From contig CM055077.1 in NCBI GenBank assembly GCA_029204045.2, positions 13,654,584-13,718,583 on the forward strand: a stretch of 64,000 nucleotides of DNA, written 5' to 3'. Numbering within the stretch: the first letter of the stretch is position 1; every line of letters begins with the position of its first letter. A program made the translations under genes and the position numbers. Shown in pieces: positions 27,843-39,333 of the stretch. The notes below the pieces were generated by a model. The model saw nothing but the letters and a program-made list of their open reading frames with translations, was not told the DNA's origin and ran no database searches. This DNA is from Tillandsia leiboldiana (lineage: Eukaryota > Streptophyta > Magnoliopsida > Poales > Bromeliaceae).

Positions 27843-30800
27843 AATACATCAGTGTACAGGCTCTCAATACATAATATATCCTCACTACATCAGTCTCTCA
27901 AAAGAGGAAGAATAAAACAACTAATCTACTCAAGATCTCCTCTGAAGGGGTACCGCTACCTCCAACGACGGGTAGGGATCTAGCACGCGACTCCCTCGCC
28001 ACGAACAACCACCGCAGAATCCGCAACACCCGCTAAGACTCTGCAAAACAAGGGAGAGGAAGGAAAAAGGAGGGGGAAGACCCCCAAAGGGTGTGAGAAC
28101 TACACCAAAAAGGGAGTTCTCAGTGGGTACCACCGCCAGACCTGACGGTCTGCCCACTAAGTCCTCAAGAGACATAAAATAACCAAAGCCGTAAGGACTG
28201 AAATACGAAAGCTGGAGACTCCCAACAGCTACCATGCCTCTATCTAAATGCTCAAAAGGGGAGAACCAAATAATGGTATGCAACCACTAGCACATGAAGT
28301 GCACAATCGACCCAATCGAGCTGACTGCCACATCTGGTCCAGTCAAACCTGCGCCCACCTACAACCACCTCCCGCTGATGGGCAGGAATTACGTAGGGCG
28401 TCCAAACGGACTAACTCGCTATCGAGTAGTGGCTCATGCAGGTTATAGTCAAAATCCACTCTCTCTCTCAGAACGGATAGCCTCAAGATCACCAAACCTC
28501 TCGCACAACGGTCGACTAACTCACAACGACCTTGGGACCACCGTCAATCCCCAAACGGTTCCCGACAACACTAGCACTAGTCTAAACAAAGCTACTAGAC
28601 TCCACTCAGTCCCCCTGACATGAGTGCAACAATAAAGTAAATGCCTGTAATGACCCAATCGATAGACCAGTAATCACTGGCACTGCCTGCTTTGCTGTCG
28701 AACTCAAGAACTCAATCGTGGGATACAGACCGACTTCGGACCGGTACGGTCGCATCCCAAAGTAAGTAACAGATCGGCCTCGCACCGTCCGATCGCATAT
28801 AAAAGTCAGTAACAGATCGGCCTCGAATCCGTCCGATCGCACGTAAAAGTAAGTAACAGATCGGCCTCGAATCCGTCCGATCGCACATAAAAGTAAGTAA
28901 CAGATCGGCCTCGAATTCGTCCGATCGCACACTCCCGAGTGGCACTCGAGGGGAGCGACCCACACGAGTAAAGTATCTCAGTAACAAGTATCCCAGTAAC
29001 AAGTATCTCTGTATAGCAGGACTTTGATCACAAATCTGATCAAAGTGGGAAAACTCAGCCACTAAAGAAAGACCCGACCTCAATCGGATGCAACTAAACG
29101 ATGAGTGGGAAACTCCATCCAATCTGATGCATAAGTAATATCCGGTCAACCGCCCAATATCCGCGGTCGCCGCGAAACCCCACAAACTAATCCAACCTGT
29201 CCCGGACACAAAGTCCCGACTACACTACCCAGACCCCTGCTCGAACCCGAGCAACACTGACCACCCGACTAATAAGAAGGAGAAAGGAAAAGCATGGTTT
29301 CTCCTAAGTCAAGTTCCAATAAGTAGTGCAACAGTAAAAGATGGCCTAACTACAAGTCCATTCAAGCATGCTTTTGTCCTTGGAAACAATAAAAGAGAGT
29401 AAAACATATAGTAGCAAAGCATACTACAATATTCCCACTATGATATACCAATCTCGCATAAATAGGCCACTGAATAAACATGTATGATCTCTATATCATC
29501 TAGTGTGGGATAAATATAATCTGTCTATCGCATGCTAAGTCTCTAGTTCAACAAGCATGTACAATTATCAGGTAAACATCAATCCACATGATCTAGGCCG
29601 TTTCCATGCTTACCTCTCGCTCATATTGGTTGCACATTAAATTAGGCATGCTATCAATCATAGAGGGTGACATTCCCACAGGTAAGCTTATCTTAACCAT
29701 ACATGAACATCCACTATTACACCTCCCATAAGGCATAACATGCATATAAACCCTGCCATTCCCTCTAACAGTTGCAATTACTAAGTTTACCCACCTGAAG
29801 CGCTTAAACCAAGGCAAACCTGAAGTCGGTGAAGAGTGTAGACGCTCACAGTCCAAAATCTGCTAAAGCTGCACCCTCGGTACATGTCGCGCAAGCCTCG
29901 GCTCCAATCAGCTGAAAATACTCGGAATCCACTATCTCCAATTCCAACAGGTTCAGAAACACTCGCGAACCCTCCTGGGGACAACAAAAGGTCCAAGGTT
30001 ACAGTTTATTCCCCAAAATATCCAAGTATATACAACATCAGAAAACATCCCCGAAGATGTGCAGTTTTCACCTGCAGAACGGATTCTGAAAAATCCGACA
30101 AAAATACTCTCGCGTTCCTCGCGTCGATACCTTCGAAACGAGTACCTGCACGTCAAATTCCGAGCCCCGTAGGACGAGTTACAAATTCCACAATACAGGG
30201 CGCTCACAAACACACAACCACACATCTGTATTTCCATGCACAGATAAAGGGAGAAAAATATACCTCAGGGAAAGCCTCAGAAAAATCCAATAAAAATACT
30301 GTTACAATCCTCGCGTCGAGTAGATGAAAAATGTGCAAAGGCTCGTCTCAATCCGATGCCCGGTTGCGGAGATATCCTCGAAACAACCCGCCGCTGTCCA
30401 CAACTCCTTCACAGAAAAGTGTCACAGTTAATATGGAAGAACCCCTCGAAAAGCGCGAAATGAGGGAAAGTTGAAAATACCTAGATCGTAGATCTGTCCG
30501 TCGCGGATCCAGCGGCGAAGAAATCGCTCGAAAAGGTGGTCGAAGTAGGCCGGGAGAGCTCGCGCACCGAAACGCGACGAAGGGGAACACAAAAGGACGA
30601 GCGTCGCACCGCGCCGTAAAAATGGAAACCTCGGTATGCGTGCAACCAAAAATCCTAGAAATCCTCCAGAGGGTGCGCAACAAGTAGAGGAGCAACTTTG
30701 CTGAAGACCTCCAGGCAGTTTGAAGCTCAGAAACGCGAAAAGAAGGGAAGAAGAAGAAGCTCGGGTCCCTTTTATAGGCTCCAGAAATTATTCGGAAAAT

Positions 30801-31674
30801 ACCGAACGTGTCCCGGTTTCCTGGCGCAAGGCAACATTCGGGCGCGCACAGTGTTGGGCCGGCCCAACACTGTAGCAGCCCGAATCTCCCGTGGGCCTCC
30901 ACGTAGCCCGTCGAACAGGCGACAGCAACGCCCGCCGCTCACAACGCGACACGTGGCCGCCCACGCGCGGGAACAGCGCGTCAACGCACCCACGTGCGCC
31001 CTGCGCCCGCCGCCTGCGCCTCTGCACGCACGCTTCCCGAGGCGCTCCCGAGCCAGCTCCGTGGACCGAGCGTGCTACACCGCACCAACCACACGCCGCC
31101 ACGTGTCACCCTCCGGTCCACCGTACACCGCGCTTTTCCCGTGGACCGCGCCCCCTGCGCCGGCCCAACCGGGATCCGCCTCGTGGCCCGCGCCCGGTGC
31201 ACGCCTCAGCAGTGGACCGCGCACCTGCCCGCGCCTGCACCGCCGCGCTCCGCCGCTGCCCGCCGCCGCACGCCGCCGCCGCCGGTGCCGGAACAGTACC
31301 AAGAAGCCTCGAAAATTGCGCGCGTCATCCGGGCTCCGAAATATACAAGTGAATAGTCCATTTTCATCGTTTTCGCGCGCTGAATCCAAATTTGCAGTCC
31401 ATTTTGCCAAATTCCAACTCCAAAAATTGCCGAAGGCATCCGGAAAGGTGTTCCTTGGTCCAAACTTCGCACTGAGTCCAATTATAATATCCATTGCGCG
31501 CAAAACCACTTCCAAGCATTCGACGGGGCCATCTGATCACCCACGTGATCCATTTAAGCCCGAACTCCCCCACTTGTGTCCAAATTGTGCACAAACCCCG
31601 CCGACGCGCCACATAGGCCTCCAGAAGCTGTAGATGCAACAGTGCTCCATAAGTGGGAATTTCGGGTCTTCACA
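27841..31674 (-). repeat. 5' LTR of gypsy E (last 265 bases missing)
   Basis: Aligned with the 3' LTR at 10733-14580. It holds the conserved box (28931-28969), minisatellite, leader block (about 30600-30624), TATA (minus, 30771-30777) and the 26-base palindrome (30848-30873). It ends GGTCTTCACA on the plus strand, followed by AAGAT. Confidence 0.92.
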
Positions 31675-31679
31675 AAGAT
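31675..31679. repeat. Target-site duplication, right side of gypsy E
   Basis: AAGAT, identical to 10463-10467. Confidence 0.95.
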
Positions 31680-32486
31680 GGCATACATTTATGTCAATCC
31701 AAGTATGCGAAGGAGTTGGTCAAGAAGTTCGGATTGGAGAACTCTAAAGACTTTCCGACTCCTATGGGAACTAGCAATAAGGGATCAGGAAGTGAATCTC
31801 ACGGAGAGAGTGTAGACGAGAAGCTTTACCGAAGCATGATTGGAAGTCTACTCTACCTTACGGCTAGTCGCCCGGATATTTCTTTCAGTGTTGGAATTTG
31901 CGCGAGATATCAATTAGCACCGAAGGAAATTTACCTAAAAGCGGTGAAAAGGATCATCTGGTACGTTAAAGGTACAATAAATTTCAGAATTTGGTATCCT
32001 ATGGGCACATCTCTTGACATAATAGGATATTCGGATGTCGATTGGGCTGGATCAGTGGATGATCGGAAGAGCACGAGTGGTGCATGTTTTTACCTTGGCC
32101 ATTGTCTTGTTGCATGGGATAGTAAAAAGCAAAACTGCATTGCTCTCTCTACTGCCGAGGCGGAATACATTTCAGCGGGAAGTTGTTCGACTCAATTGAT
32201 TTGGATGAGAAGTGTGTTGAGCGACTTTCGCATTCCTGCGACTTCGGTAACAATACTTTGTGACAATACTAGTGCCATAAATATTTCTAAAAATCCTGTG
32301 TTGCACTCAAGAACAAAACACATTAAACTTAGATATCATTTTCTTAGAGAGCTAGTTGAATCAAGTACTTTACAAATTTCTTATGTTTCAACTTAAGATC
32401 AATTAGCCGATATTTTAACAAAACCTTTGGATCAAAAACGTTTTATTTATTTGCGTAAAGTAATTGGAATGTTTTCTTTGAAATAA
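31680..32486 (+). pseudogene. Sirevirus C pol: end of reverse transcriptase and RNase H
   Basis: The coding sequence interrupted at 10467 resumes in frame (GIHLCQSKYAKELVKKFG). It continues through the RT connection (MIGSLLYLTASRPDISFSV) and RNase H with the acidic residues in YSDVDWAGS, TAEAEYIS and LCDNTSAIN. In the first motif the usual YSDAD is YSDVD, keeping both aspartates. A TAA at 32394-32396 replaces a glutamate codon 30 codons before the natural stop at 32484-32486 (ends GMFSLK). Together with 8424-10467 this gives two nonsense changes in the surviving pol of C. Confidence 0.92.
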
Positions 32487-33676
32487 CAATTTTTGAACCA
32501 TTGCTTAGGTCCGGTTTTGTTTTGTGTTTTGTGTTCTTTTTGTATATAGAACATTAATTGAGCATAAGTATAATTGACTTTAATTGTATCTTTTCATGTT
32601 TTGAGAAATTTATTATGATTTGCATATCATTATAACTCTCTTGATGCATTGATCAAAGTCAATTCCTCTCTCAGTGATCTCTTGGTATAGTTTTTATCTT
32701 ATTTGATAATTGAGTTAAGTATGAACATGAGATCAATAGTTGGTTGAATACTTAATATTTTACATAATTGATAGCCAATTGAGGGGGAGTATTATTTAAA
32801 GTTACATGCTCAGAATATGTGGAAAGAGTTACATCCCTTAGTAGAGTGTGAAAACTACCACCACATGGAGGAAAGAGCTACCACTTCGGTCGTCCAAGTA
32901 CTGTGTGCAGCTACCACATATTTACCAAGCATGGTGTTCTTGATAAAATGCTTTTTGGAATACTTGACTTTGTCGAATTCCAAGGTTGGTATAAGGTGGG
33001 ATTTCAAATTGAAAGATGCTCAAAGAGCCACTCCCTAAAACATATTGACTAGATAGCATTATCTAATTTATTTGGGATTTCAAACATCTATCGATCTTTG
33101 TGCTTTCATTTTCTTTATTCAATTGATGTTTTGATAAACACGTTACTCATTAGATCGTGATTGATGTTTTGAACTTGCTCAACTTTAGAGGATATAACTT
33201 TTATAAATTTTCGTTTCATTATTTGGGTATTAATGATAGATTTAGCATAATCTATTTCTTTTGACGTGAAACGATACTTTTTGTTTAAAGTTGACATGCA
33301 AGAATGCTTACATATTTTTTCTAGATTTTCTGAAATTTTTACAAATTTTTATGAAGAAAAAGTTGCAGGCAGTCCGGACTGGATTGTTCAGCTCGGATCC
33401 CGAACGATGGGATTTTCTGCGCCAAGCCGATCCGGACTGAAATCCTGATCCGATCCGGACCGCGGCTAGGTTTCAATTGAAACGAAGGGTTTTTCGAATT
33501 CTATTCTCTCTAATCTTTTGTTTCTAGCTTCCTAGAGTTTCTCTCTCTAGAATCAAGAAGATTTGGATCTTTTGCAACTAGTTTTCACTTGATTCAAGTA
33601 AGTTCTTATGATCAAAACTCTTATTTTCACTGTTTTTGCTTTTGTTCATCAAAACGTGAGGGATTTCATGGTATAA
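32487..33676 (+). other. Non-coding region after pol of Sirevirus C
   Basis: Colinear with the post-pol regions of D, A and B. It includes the internal purine tract GAGGGGGAGT (about 32781-32790), the CTACCAC block (about 32815-32925), the CCGG palindromes (about 33365-33470) and the pre-ORF sequence. It is cut at 33676, just before the extra ORF would begin, by a gypsy LTR. Confidence 0.75.
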
Positions 33677-34207
33677 TGTGATGACCCGGATCTCCGCAGA
33701 GCTTTTGCAGTGTGATCAGCGATTTCTGGAGCCTTATATCGGTGTGATGGAGGTGTTTGTGCGCAAATCGGGTCTCAAGGTTGGACCCAGCGCGAAATTT
33801 GGATTCAGTTTACATGTCCGGATGCCTTCGACAAATTTTAGAAGTGGAATTTGGTAAAACGGACATCGGGTTTGGACTCAGCGCGCGAAAACGATGAAAA
33901 TGGACTATTTACTTGCATTTTTCGGAGCCCGGATGCCCGTGCACGAATTTCGAGGTAGTGTGGTACTGTGTCGGGCGCCGGGGCAGCGCCGGCGGTGGCG
34001 TGCAGCGGCGCGGGCAGAGGCGCGGACCGCGTGGTCCACGGGGCGAGGCGTGCACCAGGGTTGGACGCGTGGCAGCTTCCGGTTGGCGGGCGCAGCAGGC
34101 GCGGTCCATGGGGTCGCGCGGACGGGTGCATGGACCGGGCGGGGCCACGTGGCGGTCGCTGGTTGGCCGGTCCATGTTCGCTCGGTCCACGCGAGGAGCG
34201 GAGCAGG
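33677..34207 (+). repeat. Gypsy LTR I, 5' fragment
   Basis: Starts TGTGATGACCCGG, resembling the start of LTR E (TGTGAAGACCCG). It continues through a region similar to the start of LTR E (CGCGCGAAAACGATGAAAATGG) into the G-box promoter region, then stops at the terminus of LTR J. Confidence 0.8.
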
Positions 34208-34824
34208 TGTCACGCCCCGCGGTCGAAGCTGCGACCCGGGGCTCGCCAACAGATCCGCCATCTGTACGGAAACCCCTGCACAGACGAAGCGTCTATCCTG
34301 CAAGTCAGATCTATAGCTAAACATGTATCAGAGCTGAAATAAAACTAGTAGCTACAGAATCAGAACTGAACATCTGAATATATATAAAACCTCCATACAT
34401 AGTCTCTCCAGCTATGAAAAATAAAATACAACCCTCACAATCTCTCAGACTGTCCAGTACAAAAGTGTAATCATAAAAATACAGGGTACATCTACCTCTG
34501 ACCCTCAAATAAAAATGGTAAGGAGCTACTCGGCCACGTCCTCATCTCGATCAGCTGTCTCCGCGCGAACCAAGCCGGAACAGCAACCCCAGGAAACCTG
34601 TCACCACAGCGGGTGTGAGAACTACTGCAGAAGGTAGTTCCCAGTGGGTACCGTCACCAATATCCATGGTATGCCCACTAAGTCTACTGGAGGCAAAACA
34701 ATAGGTATGCAGATAGATAGATAATAGGTGAGCTGAATGAAACTACAGCTAATATGCCACAAGTACCATGCTCAAAGGAAACACTCATCTAAGAACATGC
34801 TATGCATCCACCTACTGCTACTAT
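34208..34824 (-). repeat. Gypsy LTR J, 3'-end fragment
   Basis: Starts TGTCACGCCCCGCGG, the reverse complement of an LTR 3' end, closely related to that of LTR E. It is cut at 34824 by LTR H. I and J are thus LTR pieces of opposite polarity joined directly. Confidence 0.8.
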
Positions 34825-37416
34825 TGTCACGCCCCGAGTCCGCCAATTTGTACGGTTCGGCACGCCAACAGACCCGCCAATCGGGTATGACCTTTCACTA
34901 CCCGAAAGGAACGGTAACATCCATAATAACACAACAAGTGTATGCGGAAGCCCAATATCAGAGTACTAAAAATCACTACAAATTTAAAACTTTCATTCAG
35001 TAACAAACAGTTAATGCGGAAATGAAAGCATACAAGAGTGAACCATGCATTAAATTTATTACACTTTACATCTCTGAACTTGCAAATAAAATTATTACAA
35101 TTCTTTTACATAAATTCCTCACCATACAAGGTTCACTCAAGAAATATATAAATGGGATATCTCTGCTAGACCCTCTAGGTCTCTATGCTGCTGGGCTCTT
35201 GCCCCTGTCGTATGCCTCGCTGATTGCACCTGTACCCATCTCGACCGCTGTATCCATACCTGAACCTGTGGGGAGGTCACCCAAGGGCTGTGAGAACTAC
35301 ATCCGAGTTCCCAGTGGGTTCAACCACCGAGAAAAAGTGTCCTACACCACTTGGTCCAATGGAAGCAATAATAATAGTGCTAGGAAACTAAAATCCTCAA
35401 TATCAAAATGCAGCTATGCAATATAATATATCACTACACTATCAGTGTGTACTCATCGACCCAGCACTACTCTGTCTAGTCATACTAGGCTACTAAGCAC
35501 CAACTCGGCCACTATGCCGCTGTACACAGGGTTAAACTAACCCGGCCACCTTGGCCACTCTAGTTTCTCTTTATTCTTTAAATTCTGGTGCTTTAGTTCA
35601 AGTTAACCCTCAGAAATTCTTATCCAACGGGCCCCAGCCCGGTAGTCCTGCTACCATAAGATAAGATTTCTAAGGTTGCCGATAACACCCGCAAGTGTTA
35701 CCCCGTCCTACGGAAGAAACGTCCCGAACGGGTCTCTACCCGGGAGAAGGACACTGCCTGCAACTCCAACATGGGCCGCGTTTCACTCCGTAGTTCCGCC
35801 TGTTTTATCTTTAATTTTCTTTCTTTTCTTTTCTTTTTTCTTTCTCTTTTTACTTTAGTTCTAAGCCTCTTTGCCTTTGAACACTTGCTTTTCTTTCTTA
35901 TTCGAGCTTATAGCTCCCTTTTTGCCACTAGCAAATCTCTTTCTCTTTCCTTTGAGCATTTAGCTCTTTGCTTTCACTTTAAGCCTTTCGAAGGTACCTC
36001 GTCCGACGGGTCACTGCCCAGGGAGTTCTGCTCCACTTGACGAGTCTCAAATTCGAAGGCGCCATTTACATTCTCTTTATGCTTTTTAGCCACTTTTAGC
36101 TTGCTTTTAAACTTTGCCTTTTTATAACAATTTATCTCTTATCCTAGGTCTCGCCATCAGGATAACTAAGAGTCACTTGGGCTCATACCATTTCTCTTTC
36201 TGTCTCTTTGTCTTAAGCAATTTGCTTGTCTTGCTTATTAATCACTTTTAGCTCTATCTTGAGCGATTTGCTTGTCTTGCTTACTAAGCCACTTTTAGCT
36301 TCCTCTTAAGCTCCATTTCTGTTATCCTAAGTTCTTTACTCTAGGATAATCTGGGTGTCTCTAGCACCTATTCAGGTTGGAACATCTTGTTCTCAATTCA
36401 CAGCCCTCTGTTTCAATTACCCTTCAGGTTGCACTATGTCACAAGGACACTAGTCGCTTTCAATTATACCAACTTAGAGTTCATTAACCCTCTTTCCATT
36501 TTCTTTTCCTTTCATGCATGTCTCCACACTTGATCATTTTCCATTTTCCTTTATTTAACTCAGATTGGAGTTAAACTAATTTATCCATTTATCCAGACGT
36601 CCTATGACTTTCTGGGGTTATGGTTATTTAAATTCTTTAACTTTGGGATCTAATTCCTTTTTTCCTGATTACTCACTGAACCCTAGAGTTATACTAACTC
36701 TATTTTTCCTGTTCCATTCTGAACTTAGAGTTACACTGACTCTAACTTCCTGTCTGTGAGTTTAAACTCCTCTAGTTCACCTTAGGTTCCCTTTACCTAA
36801 GTTCCGTATCACACTCATCCTAGAGTTCCTTGACTCTATGTTGATCACTCTATCCAGTGTCCTTAGGTTATCTCCTAAGACAACGCCACTCGTCCATCAT
36901 AGGATAACTCTTAAGTTGATGTCACTCGTCAAACCCCTATACTAGGTTTTCTCCTAGTCTTACTACTAACAAATGTTGTTCCCTTATGTCACGTGATTCC
37001 TAGGGTTATACCCTAACATGATCACAATCATAAATAGCTAATCTTTTTCATGCATGCAATTATTTTCATTTCATTCATCAAATAGTAATTACTTCTACGC
37101 ATGCATATTCATCATATATCTTTGGCAACCAACAGTTGCACTTTTCCTCTGTGTCCATTTGCACATGCACATCTATTCCTCTATCTCTGGCAACCAACAG
37201 TTGCACTTTTTCATCTGAATCCATCTACACAGGCAATCTTAATCATAATTACCTAACGCCTCTAATAGGCTACTATCATGCTTTGAAATCGAAAGCAAAG
37301 GAGCAAGGGGAGAGGTCACCCAATTTTGGCAGAATCCCCCACCTTGTGGTGTCCCCAATTGCTTGTAGACACTTGCAATTGGTCTCCGCGCGATTCCACT
37401 TGTTTCCTCGAGCTTG

Positions 37417-38247
37417 CACGCAAAACGGTGCACATCCCTCGAGTCCGCACGCAAAACGGTGCACGTCCACCATACATGCACGCAAAATGGTGCACGACAT
37501 TAAAAACCTGCACGCAAAATGGTGCGCGCCATTTTTAATCTGCACGCAAAATGGTGCGCGACAACACAACCTGCACGAAAAACGGTGCACGTACCTCGGG
37601 TTTGCACGCAAAAAACAGAGCATTCTTCTCTTAAGGTGGCACGCAAAATGGTGCACGTCTTTTTTAACCCTGCACGAGAAACGATGCACAATATTAAGGT
37701 TGGCAGGCAAAACGGTGCGCGACAACACGACCTGCACGCAAAACGGTGCACGTACCTCGAATCTGCACGCAAAATGGTGCACGTCTGACTGTAGGGTTGC
37801 ACGCAAAACGGTGCACATTTTTTCTAGCCCTGCACGAAAAATGATGTGATACATTAGAATCTACACGTAAAACGGTGCGCATTGGTCCAACCCGCATGCA
37901 AAATGGAGCACGTACCCCGGATTGGCACGCAAAACGACGCACATTCTACTGTAGGGTTGCACACAAAACGGTGCATATTTTTCCAGCCCTGCACGAAAAA
38001 TGAGACGCAACGTTAGAGTCTGCACGCAAAACGGTGCCTGTTAGTCCAACCAGCAAGCAAAACGGAGCACATACCTCGTATTGGCACGCAAAATGGTGCA
38101 TGTTCCTTTCTCAACGTTGCACGCAAAATGGTGCACGTTTTTCGAGTTCGCGTCCAAAACTGCGCACATTCGCCGAATCTGCACGCAAAACGGTGCACAT
38201 CACCCACGAGCTTGCACGCAAAACGAGGCACGTCCAAAACGCCCGCG
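37417..38247 (-). repeat. Higher-order hairpin repeat in LTR H (32-bp monomers, 160-bp period)
   Basis: About 26 monomers of 30-35 bases each contain a core like TGCACGCAAAACGGTGCA, an inverted repeat TGCAC/GTGCA around GCAAAACG or GCAAAATG. The linkers between cores differ but recur every fifth monomer: GTACCTCG-type linkers at 37592, 37752, 37912 and 38072, and CTGTAGGGTTG at about 37789 and 37949. The period is therefore 160 bp and about five periods are present. The array lies some 300-1150 bases downstream of the TATA box, so it should be transcribed. Confidence 0.88.
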
Positions 38248-38562
38248 ACACTCACACAGCAAAACGGCACAGAAAAAGTTGGGTCCCTAACACGCACGTG
38301 GGCATGGGGTCAAATCCAAATTCCAAAAGGAAACTTCAAAATTGTGCCAAAAATATCACAAAAACGACACACGGGGCCTACCTCGACAACGCCGTGACGT
38401 CCATCGCGTACATTAGCCTCTTTGGAGCACCTTGCGCGCTCCACGGAGTCCACGACGGGCTCGTGCGCCCTCGAAAACCCCGCCTCGGAATCGCCCTCTC
38501 CCTCTCCAGGTACGCTCGGGTGAAGCCAAAAAGGAGAAAAGGAGGAAAAAGGAGCCGTTCGG

Positions 38563-38615
38563 GCCTATATAGGCCGAGCCCGAACTTTCGGGCGCAACAT
38601 TTCGGGCGCCCGAAA
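38563..38615 (-). promoter_or_regulatory. Core promoter of LTR H
   Basis: Perfect 16-base palindrome TTTCGGGCGCCCGAAA at 38600-38615 and TATA-like element in the palindrome GCCTATATAGGC at 38563-38574. Confidence 0.7.
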
Positions 38616-38880
38616 ACTTTCGGGCGGCTACAGTAACCGCCCAGCCACGGTCCACGGGTCCACGCCATGCCAGCTAGGCGCCACGTCAGCGTCGCTCGGC
38701 CAATGGTGAGGCGACACGTGTCCCTGGACGCGTGCACCGCGACCACGGACCAGTGGCAGCCAATCAGAGGCTGCCACGTGGACCGCACTTGCGCCCGTGG
38801 TAGCTGCGTCGCGTCACATCAGCGAGTCGCGTCGCGCTGACCGCCCAATGGGAGGCCGACACGTGGCCTCCCTGCTGACC

Positions 38881-39333
38881 AATGCATTCCCTCTTTTCAA
38901 AATCCTTGATTCTCTCAGAGCTGATATGCACAAAGTCCTGTGGAGGAGGCTCACTTGCAAGTGGCTCTTCAATTGATATTCCTCGAGCACTACCTCTTTT
39001 TCGAGCAACACTCTTTCTTTTCATTCTAACTGGAGTTTGTTACATTGGGGCTTTCCCTTTTTCTGCGGCGGTTGGCGGTGTCTTCGCCTTTGAAGTTGCT
39101 GCAGGGGCTTTCCCCTTTGAGGCCGTAGGTGCAGCATGTGCTGCGCCTTCTTCCATAAGCTCATCCCAATCGACGGATTCCGTCTCAGATCCTGAATCTG
39201 AGTTGTCCTGAGTTTTCTTTGCCCTTTTTGGCTTGTTCGTCGCTCGAGTGTGCACCATTGCTACAAGGAGCACTATAATCCATGCAAACACCATTTTTGC
39301 TAGTGCTTTAGAAAGTGTAGAACCTGCGAGCAA
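38881..39333 (-). pseudogene. Post-pol ORF of Sirevirus A, N-terminal part
   Basis: This is the N-terminal third of the same ORF as in D: the hydrophobic start (MVFAWIIVLLVAMVHTR, ATG at 39297), the Lys/Glu/Ala-rich region and the segment FVHISSERIKDFEKRECIG. A TAA at 39037-39039 stands where B has a glutamate codon (GAA), so the frame is broken. At 38880 gypsy LTR H replaces the rest of the ORF, together with the 3' LTR of element A. The hydrophobic segment differs from D at many bases but mostly by synonymous or conservative changes. The open frame extends 12 codons further upstream to 39333, but those codons span the acceptor-like site. Confidence 0.82.

Larger units (their letters stand above)
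10468..31674 (-). mobile_element. Gypsy E with nested Sirevirus D (21.2 kb)
   Basis: A Ty3-gypsy element in minus orientation sits between perfect AAGAT duplications inside the RT gene of Sirevirus C. Its parts are: 3' LTR (10468-14580), polypurine tract, shrunken internal region (14593-17720), primer binding site (17721-17733), nested Sirevirus D (17742-27840) and 5' LTR lacking its last 265 bases (27841-31674). The order of events is therefore C, then E, then D, then a deletion at about 27840. Confidence 0.93.
34825..38880 (-). repeat. Gypsy LTR H (about 4.06 kb, 5' end missing)
   Basis: The 3' end is at 34825 (TGTCACGCCCCGAG on the plus strand). The promoter region with G-boxes, a palindrome at 38600-38615 and a TATA-like GCCTATATAGGC at 38563-38574 are present. 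The usual LTR start is missing, since the sequence joins Sirevirus A at 38880/38881 within the promoter region. The stretch 34,900-37,100 is AT- and CT-rich non-coding LTR; 37,417-38,247 is a tandem array. Confidence 0.78.

Noticed and set aside
30698..31633. Arg/Pro-rich open frame of 311 codons in LTR E (and 13591-14262 in the other copy)
   Set aside because: Low-complexity translation of GC-rich promoter sequence; it runs antisense through the palindrome, and the 3' LTR copy is broken.
37136..37849. Open frame of 237 codons with a repeated QNGAR/RKMVH pattern, plus mirror frames on the minus strand
   Set aside because: It is the translation of the 32-bp repeat. The monomer length is not a multiple of three, so the pattern shifts among frames, and no domain is visible.
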